A DNA stretch of 37,817 nucleotides. Source: CAYLZN01 sp964387935 (GTDB lineage Bacteria > Acidobacteriota > Vicinamibacteria > Vicinamibacterales > JAFNAJ01). Positions 33,151-37,817 of this stretch are shown piece by piece. The position numbers and the translations under genes are program-made. The stretch covers positions 1 through 37,817 of the forward strand of contig CAYLZN010000014.1 in the NCBI GenBank assembly GCA_964387935.1, given 5' to 3'. The stretch's first letter is position 1; each line of letters begins with the position of its first letter. Under the pieces are notes generated by a model that worked only from the letters and a program-made list of their open reading frames with translations, made no database searches and was not told where the DNA came from.

Positions 33151-35749
33151 GGGCCCGTGGCGCCGAGCGCCAGGAGCCCGTCACCGTCGCCACGCCGAAT
33201 GCCGCCAGCCCGAGCAGCAGGAGCAGGCCCGCCACCGTGGTGCCGGCGTACCACGTGGACAGGTCCGTCACGATGGGCACGCGGTAGAGCAACTGGTTGA
33301 CGGCCAGCATCGCGACGAGCACGGTGTAGCCGAACCACCAGGCCGCGGCCGTGAGCAGGCCCGACACGCCGAGGCTCATCAGGACCTCGAACCAGAGGCG
33401 CTCCCCACCGATGAACTCGCCGGAGATGAGCAGGGCGAAACCCACGGTGGACAGTGCAAAGGCCAGCCAGGTCCACCGGACCTTGAGCCTGATGAGGGTG
33501 AACACGAGAAAGACGACGAGCGCGGACAACAGCACACCGCCGACCGCCCCCAGCACGGACCCGAGCAGCAGATGCGTGCCTAGCAGCGGATCCGGGTTGA
33601 TCATCGCAGGAGTGGGTGGCGGTTCGCCGAACCAGGTCGGCACGTGTCCAGCGCCGCGCACGACCAGGTGCATGATCGCCCCGGCCGTGAGCCCGATGAG
33701 GAGGTCCCGGCCCACGAGCGGATCACGCCAGCGTCCTCCGAGCAGGCGCGTCCAGGAGATCAGACTCTCGGGCCACCGGCGGCGCACGATGGGTTCGAGC
33801 GAGATGTACGCGATCCACAGAAGTCCCGCCCCCAGCAAGCCGAACGCCGCGGCCGTCAGAAGGCGATCGACCTCTCTCGCCGCATCCGCGACATGGTGCG
33901 CCTGCAGCAGCCAGCCCGCGAGTGACGCAGCAAACACCAGCGCCGCCAGACGCACCGCGCCCGTGCGGTCACCCCTTCCGCTGCGCAGGTTGCGATGCGC
34001 GACCGCGCCCGCCAGGATGAACACGGCGAGCGTCAGCAAGGCGGCGAGTGCCACCGCCGCTCGCCGCACGGGTGTCTCAGGCGCCTCCAACATGCGCGCC
34101 GGGCGCGTCCAGGGTCCAATCGTGCTGAAGAAGACGGGCCGGCCCTGGTAGGCGGCCGCCTCGATGCGCAGAGGAACGTCGGGGAGCTCTGGCGCCGTCC
34201 CGGTCCACGCCGCGCGTGTATCGGCGAACGCGCGCGGCGTCCAGGTGGGCGACGCCTCGGTGAAGCGGTCGCGCGGCAGCCGCGCGGCGTCGAAGAGCGG
34301 GCCCCAATCCGGTGCGGGAACCGCACCCGTCGCCTCCCCCTCGTCGCGCTGGGGCGGTACGACGTGCAGCTCCAGAAGCCGCCCATCGGTATCGAGGATC
34401 ACCGACATCATCCCCGACACGGTCATCGGGGGGTCGGCCGGTGTCGGGCGGGCGTCGGTGCCCGTGGGCACCAGGAGGCGCGGGCTCGAGCGGTAGGCGA
34501 AGTGCACCGACGGAGTTCGACCCGTCGGGAGCCATGCCCAGCGATCCGGCCCCTGGCGCTCCTGCCGCACGTAGCGCAGGACGTCACCGCTGTACTCGAA
34601 CGACCACGCGCTGTCGGCCTGGCGCGCCTGGTAGCCCGCGGCCTCGATCAGCGTGCGCGCGCGGTCCACGAGGACCGCAGGCGGCTTGTCGAACGGCACC
34701 TGGCGGATGAGCAGGGTTCGGTCGTTGGTCGCGGCGATCAGCCCCAGCAGCACCACGAAGCTGGTGCCCAGGGTCACGGCGGTCGTCGTGGAAGCGGCGG
34801 TGGTCCGGCCGGCAGCCGCGACCATCTCGGGCGACGGCGTCTCGCCGGCGGCCAGGGCCTGCAACAGGGGATCGCCGCCCGGCAGCGCGGCGGCCACTGC
34901 GAGGGCCGACGTCGGGCGATCGGACGGATCGCGGGCGAGGCAGCGCGCAATCGCCCGGTCGATGGCGGGATCCAGGTCCGTGACGACGGCCGTCGCGCGC
35001 AGCCGCAGGCCCTCATCGTGAAGCTGCACGAGGTCCGCGATGGACTGGACCTCGATGGCGCGCTTTCCCGTGAACAGCTCGTACAGCACCAGCCCCAGCG
35101 AGAACAGATCGCTCTGCACGGACACGGACTTGCCCGCCAGTTGCTCCGGGGCCATGTAGGCGGGCGTGCCCGACCGCACGTCGGTGACGCCTTCCGCGGA
35201 TGCCGCGATGCCGAAATCCGTCAGTCGCGCCTGCCCCTGCCCGTCGATCATGACGTTGGCCGGCTTCAGGTCCCGGTGGATGACCCCACGGTCGTGGGCC
35301 GCCGCGAGGCCCGCGCACAGCTGGCGCGCGATTTCGACGGCCTTGTCCTGCGGAAGCCGGCCAATGCGGCGGAGCAGCGAACCCAGGTCCTCTCCGTCCA
35401 CGTACTCCATCGAGAGGAACGGCACGCCGTCCACCTCGCCGAGGTCGTACATCCGGCACACGTTCTTGTGCGTGACCTGCCGGGCCACGCGCACTTCGTT
35501 GTGGAACTGCGCCAGTCGGGAGGGATCGCCGGCCACCGACTCCGGAACGAACTTGAGCGCCACGGCCTGCTCGAGCCGCAGGTCGTCGGCGCGATACACC
35601 TCCCCCATGCCCCCGCGGCCCAGCAACCCGACGACGCGGTAGCGATCGAGGAGGATGGTGCCGGGCGCAAACCGGCCACCGTCACGGGTGGGGCGGGTGG
35701 TCGACAGCCCCGAGGAGAGCGGTGCCTGGGCAAGGGTCGTGGGGTCCAC
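33134..35749 (-). CDS. Membrane Ser/Thr protein kinase with sensor domain and polytopic C-terminus
   Basis: An 871-residue PknB-type kinase. The cytosolic kinase domain (about 35-300) has the glycine loop GRGGMGEV at 44-51, Lys66, HRD at 158-160, DFG at 178-180 and APE at 200-202, so it should be active. A membrane helix near 318-336 leads to an exported region to about 555, and the rest is six or seven further membrane helices. The start is GTG 35749, with AGAAGGA 5 bp upstream; the frame is open beyond this but carries no kinase homology. The C-terminal PEP and stop are encoded by heptamer repeats. The polytopic C-terminus is not PASTA or another repeat sensor I recognise. Confidence 0.9.
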   Translation of the reverse strand: MDPTTLAQAPLSSGLSTTRPTRDGGRFAPGTILLDRYRVVGLLGRGGMGEVYRADDLRLEQAVALKFVPESVAGDPSRLAQFHNEVRVARQVTHKNVCRMYDLGEVDGVPFLSMEYVDGEDLGSLLRRIGRLPQDKAVEIARQLCAGLAAAHDRGVIHRDLKPANVMIDGQGQARLTDFGIAASAEGVTDVRSGTPAYMAPEQLAGKSVSVQSDLFSLGLVLYELFTGKRAIEVQSIADLVQLHDEGLRLRATAVVTDLDPAIDRAIARCLARDPSDRPTSALAVAAALPGGDPLLQALAAGETPSPEMVAAAGRTTAASTTTAVTLGTSFVVLLGLIAATNDRTLLIRQVPFDKPPAVLVDRARTLIEAAGYQARQADSAWSFEYSGDVLRYVRQERQGPDRWAWLPTGRTPSVHFAYRSSPRLLVPTGTDARPTPADPPMTVSGMMSVILDTDGRLLELHVVPPQRDEGEATGAVPAPDWGPLFDAARLPRDRFTEASPTWTPRAFADTRAAWTGTAPELPDVPLRIEAAAYQGRPVFFSTIGPWTRPARMLEAPETPVRRAAVALAALLTLAVFILAGAVAHRNLRSGRGDRTGAVRLAALVFAASLAGWLLQAHHVADAAREVDRLLTAAAFGLLGAGLLWIAYISLEPIVRRRWPESLISWTRLLGGRWRDPLVGRDLLIGLTAGAIMHLVVRGAGHVPTWFGEPPPTPAMINPDPLLGTHLLLGSVLGAVGGVLLSALVVFLVFTLIRLKVRWTWLAFALSTVGFALLISGEFIGGERLWFEVLMSLGVSGLLTAAAWWFGYTVLVAMLAVNQLLYRVPIVTDLSTWYAGTTVAGLLLLLGLAAFGVATVTGSWRSAPRALQPEP

Positions 35750-35754
35750 GTGAA

Positions 35755-35778
35755 TCCTTCTGGCGTGCCGGTAGTCTA
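35755..35778 (-). promoter_or_regulatory. Shine-Dalgarno and -10 box of the kinase gene
   Basis: On the minus strand AGAAGGA (35761-35755) sits 5 bp before the GTG at 35749 and decides the start. TAGACT (35778-35773) lies 23 bp before the GTG, giving a short conventional leader, in contrast to the leaderless-type starts elsewhere in the window. Confidence 0.5.
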
Positions 35779-35824
35779 TCCTTACGAACCGCTGGAAACC
35801 ATGCGCGTGAGGTTGGAGGAAACG

Positions 35825-36034
35825 ATGAGCAGCCTGCTGAAGGTCAACGAACATCCTGCGGAGCGCGTGGTGCGGGTCGGCCTGGGCCTCGGCCTGGTGG
35901 CCCTGGCCGCCATGGGCACGATCGGGGCCTGGGGCTACATCGGGGTGATCCCGATCCTGACCGGCGCACTCGGCTCCTGCCCGCTTTACACGATGCTCGG
36001 CATCAACACGTGCCCGGTGAAGCCCAGGGCCTAG
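35825..36034 (+). CDS. Small membrane protein, DUF2892/YgaP-like
   Basis: A 69-residue protein with VNEHPAERVVRVGLGLGLVALA, two membrane helices (about 13-30 and 34-52) and the tail GSCPLYTMLGINTCPVK. This is the inner-membrane DUF2892 domain that in E. coli YgaP is fused to a rhodanese; here it stands alone. The two C-terminal cysteines (in GSCP and NTCP) are typical of the family. ATG 35825 is chosen over the in-frame ATG 35801 because GGAGGA (35815-35820) precedes it by 4 bp and the family starts here. The role is unknown. Confidence 0.88.
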   Translation: MSSLLKVNEHPAERVVRVGLGLGLVALAAMGTIGAWGYIGVIPILTGALGSCPLYTMLGINTCPVKPRA

Positions 36035-36079
36035 CCTCGATCTGACAATCGGCTTGCGGCCTGCGGCGCACGGCGCGCG

Positions 36080-36184
36080 GCCAGCCACGGCCTCTCGCTG
36101 GCCGCGATGAAGAGCCGGCTGCACCGCGCGCGACTGGCCCTGCTCGGCGCCGTCAGAGAGGAGGGGATCGATGCGGCCCGATGA
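36080..36184 (+). pseudogene. Remnant of an ECF sigma factor (C-terminal end of region 4)
   Basis: One frame reads ASHGLSLAAMKSRLHRARLA and then LLGAVREEGIDAAR before a stop at 36182-36184. GLSLAAxKSRLHRARLxL is the recognition helix and end of sigma-70 region 4 in ECF sigma factors. Nothing upstream in any frame resembles regions 2 or the first half of 4, and the upstream gene ends only 46 bp away, so only about 34 codons survive. It is read as a truncated, non-functional fragment. Confidence 0.7.
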
Positions 36185-36344
36185 ACGCCCCGCTGCCGGC
36201 CTGCGATGTTCAGAGGTCATGGAGGACCTCAGCGCCTACCTCGAGCGCGACCTCCCGGCGGTCTTCGCTTCGTCGTGCGCACCCACTCACCGAGACTTAC
36301 AGCCTGTCCGGCTCCATGCCGGCGAATGGGCGTCTATTGTCTGA
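36171..36344 (+). pseudogene. Remnant of a zinc-finger anti-sigma factor (N-terminal end)
   Basis: ATG 36171 overlaps the sigma remnant's stop and is preceded by GAGGAGGGG, the normal arrangement of a sigma/anti-sigma pair. Its product begins with CSEVMEDLSAYLERDLP (residues 13-29), matching the start of zf-HC2 anti-sigma domains. Similarity stops near residue 30; the frame ends after 57 codons with no HxxxCxxC. The pair therefore looks like the two inner ends of a deleted operon. Confidence 0.65.
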
Positions 36345-36353
36345 AGAAGACAA
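36337..36353. promoter_or_regulatory. Small palindrome in an AT-rich patch
   Basis: TTGTCT and AGACAA flank GAAGA. It sits in an unusually AT-rich stretch (about 36325-36410) upstream of the metalloprotease promoter. It could be a regulator site; symmetry this short can also be chance. Confidence 0.25.
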
Positions 36354-36400
36354 AGACTGCCAATCCGGAGAACTAATGTCTCCAATCAGAAAGGAAGGTC

Positions 36401-36457
36401 TATAATGCCGTGACGTAAGTCAGCTCCCGGGCCGCCAACTCGGGAGGGGGGGGAGGG
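36401..36457 (+). promoter_or_regulatory. -10 box, leader hairpin and Shine-Dalgarno of the metalloprotease gene
   Basis: TATAAT at 36401-36406 is a perfect -10 box without an obvious -35, so an activator may be needed. In the leader, CTCCCG (36424-36429) can pair with CGGGAG (36441-36446), whose 3' edge abuts the purine-rich run ending GGGAGGG (36451-36457), 3 bp before the ATG. The stem could affect ribosome access. Confidence 0.45.
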
Positions 36458-36460
36458 TCC

Positions 36461-37817
36461 ATGGGACTGGGCCACCATGTGCGGTGGAGAGGGCTCCTGC
36501 CGTTCGCCTGTCTCGCCTCGGCGCTGGCTCCAGTCGCCTCTGCGCCGCAAGGCCTTACCAACCACTCCTCCGTCACGCCCGCGCAAGTCGCGCCTCCCCC
36601 GTTCGACGAGGACGATGGGCGCCTGCCGCCGGATGCCTGGGATCGCGCGCGGCCCGAAGCCCACGTCACCGGCGATCTCCGGATCGACGCCCTGCTCACG
36701 GGGGACGCGTGGACGACCACGCCGATCACCTGGAGTTTCTACTCGACCAGCGTCTTCGACGGCCGCTACTACGGCGCCGAGACCGGGGTCCGCGAGGTCA
36801 GCCCCGGCACGAAGCAGAACGTGCGAGCCGTCATGGCCTGGTGCCGGTCGGTTCTCGGCCTGGATCTGGTCGAAGTCGACGAGACGCCATCTTCGGTCGG
36901 CCAGATTCGCATCATGCTGTCCGACAACCCCAGCTACGCCTATTCCTACTACCCCACGTCGCCGGGCGCGTTCCACGTCGCCGGCGACATCCACCTCAGC
37001 CCGGCCTATGACAGCGCGGCCAACACCAACGGGTTTCAGCAGCCACCCGGCAGCCACGGCTATCTCACGCTGCTCCACGAAATCGGGCACGCGCTCGGCC
37101 TGAAGCACCCGCACTCGGGCGATCCCACGCTGCCGGCCACCGAGGACACCAACACGGTCACCGTGATGTCCTACCAGTTTCTCGGGCGGTCGCCCTCGAC
37201 GCTCATGCCGTACGATCTGCTCGCCCTGCAGTTCCTGTACGGCGCGCGCCCCTCGTGGACGGGCAGCGACACCTATCTCTTCACGCGCAGCACCCTGGAC
37301 CAGTACGTGCGCGACGGTGGGCTGCACCTCGACACGGCGCTCCTGACGAAGCAGACGATCTGGGACACTGGCGGGCCCAACACGCTCGATCTGTCCCGGC
37401 TTCCCTGGCACGCCTCCGGATACCGGCTCGACCTGGCACCGCTCGGGTGGCTGTCTTCGTGGGCGGACTACCGCCCCACCTACCTCGTGAGCGGCACGGT
37501 CATTGGGCCCGGCGTCGAGGTCCAGACGGTGATCAACTCCGTCAGCGACGACACGATCTTCGCGAACGCCGCCCGCAACACCTTCGCTGGGTACGCGCCC
37601 GCGACGCAGACGGGGCGCGACGTCATCCACGGCGCAGGGCGGGCGGACATCGTCGACCTCTCCGCGTTCGCGCCCGGTGACGTGCGCGAGGTCCCGGCCG
37701 GCGCGGATCTCGTCCTCGAACTGGGCGGCACCAGCACCATCACGCTCAAGGACTACTACACGACGGATCCTCCGGTCATCACGTACGGCCCCGTGGCGCC
37801 GCCCGCTCCAGCCCCCC
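36461..37817 (+). CDS. Serralysin-like secreted zinc metalloprotease (partial, runs off window)
   Basis: At least 452 residues; the frame is still open at the right edge. A hydrophobic segment at 11-27 serves as a Sec signal, though the cleavage site is unclear. HEIGHALGLKH supplies zinc ligands His206, His210 and His216 with catalytic Glu207, and VMSYQ (Met236, Tyr238) is the Met-turn. This is the M10B/astacin-like metzincin pattern, with residues 60-270 as the catalytic domain. After it, NTFAG..GRDVIHGAGRADIVDLSAF resembles the DxI.G..G.D..DLS strands of the serralysin C-terminal domain, but clear GGxGxDxUx calcium nonapeptides are not seen in the part present. ATG 36461 follows a strong Shine-Dalgarno. 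Classical serralysins use type I secretion and lack Sec signals, so export may differ here. Confidence 0.85.
   Translation, partial: MGLGHHVRWRGLLPFACLASALAPVASAPQGLTNHSSVTPAQVAPPPFDEDDGRLPPDAWDRARPEAHVTGDLRIDALLTGDAWTTTPITWSFYSTSVFDGRYYGAETGVREVSPGTKQNVRAVMAWCRSVLGLDLVEVDETPSSVGQIRIMLSDNPSYAYSYYPTSPGAFHVAGDIHLSPAYDSAANTNGFQQPPGSHGYLTLLHEIGHALGLKHPHSGDPTLPATEDTNTVTVMSYQFLGRSPSTLMPYDLLALQFLYGARPSWTGSDTYLFTRSTLDQYVRDGGLHLDTALLTKQTIWDTGGPNTLDLSRLPWHASGYRLDLAPLGWLSSWADYRPTYLVSGTVIGPGVEVQTVINSVSDDTIFANAARNTFAGYAPATQTGRDVIHGAGRADIVDLSAFAPGDVREVPAGADLVLELGGTSTITLKDYYTTDPPVITYGPVAPPAPAP

Noticed and set aside
30101..33583. A plus-strand frame of about 1160 codons across holB and the PBP gene
   Set aside because: It mirrors two well-conserved minus-strand genes and runs into the heptamer array; no domain is recognisable.
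35750..36220. N-terminal extension of the Ser/Thr kinase of about 157 codons
   Set aside because: It lies opposite the DUF2892 gene and the sigma remnant and has no homology. GTG 35749 has a good Shine-Dalgarno.

Overview
This is a GC-rich window of bacterial chromosome. No rRNA, tRNA, CRISPR array, transposase or plasmid gene is visible. The mix of genes fits an Acidobacteriota-type soil or freshwater bacterium, perhaps Vicinamibacteria: many GT2 enzymes, a YfhO-like protein, a TMTC-like protein, a PknB-type kinase with a polytopic C-terminus, and secreted proteins with FAEG...VERAMYW repeats. This assignment is inference from gene content and base composition only; no marker gene here settles it.

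Positions 1-27175 form a surface-polysaccharide and cell-envelope region. A Wzt-type ABC ATPase (217-1446) is coupled to a three-part glycosyltransferase (1443-5225). These converge on three overlapping GT2 genes on the minus strand (5163-7845), and a 79-bp palindromic element lies across the convergence point. A plus-strand operon follows (7925-13620): a membrane-anchored GT2, a second GT2, a SAM methyltransferase and a YfhO-like polytopic protein, with every junction overlapping. Two large secreted proteins (13678-17082 and 18863-21298) carry different N-terminal halves but the same four-repeat C-terminal array. A GT-C-type membrane protein (17160-18776) lies between them on the other strand. 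Next come a GT2 (21299-22291), a membrane-anchored NHL propeller fused to an M23-like domain (22288-24432), a DUF1972-type GT4 (24642-25757) and a polyprenyl-phosphate sugar phosphotransferase (25754-27175) that would start lipid-linked glycan synthesis. The parts make sense together as initiation, elongation, modification and ABC export of a glycan, with secreted proteins that may bind or process it. The ABC permease partner is not in the window.

Positions 27176-35749 are a minus-strand housekeeping block. In transcription order it holds a membrane Ser/Thr kinase, a class A penicillin-binding protein, holB, ricT, pdxA and smpB. Heptamer repeat arrays lie at two of its junctions and encode the last residues of the kinase and of PdxA.

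Positions 35825-37817 hold a small DUF2892/YgaP-like membrane protein, the decayed remains of an ECF sigma/anti-sigma pair, and the start of a serralysin-like secreted metalloprotease that runs off the window.

Recurring features: many junctions are 1-4 bp overlaps (ATGA, GTGA, TGATG). Several block-leading genes have a -10 box only 6-11 bp before the start codon and no Shine-Dalgarno, which suggests leaderless transcripts. Arrays with an exact or near-exact 7-bp period occupy four intergenic gaps.
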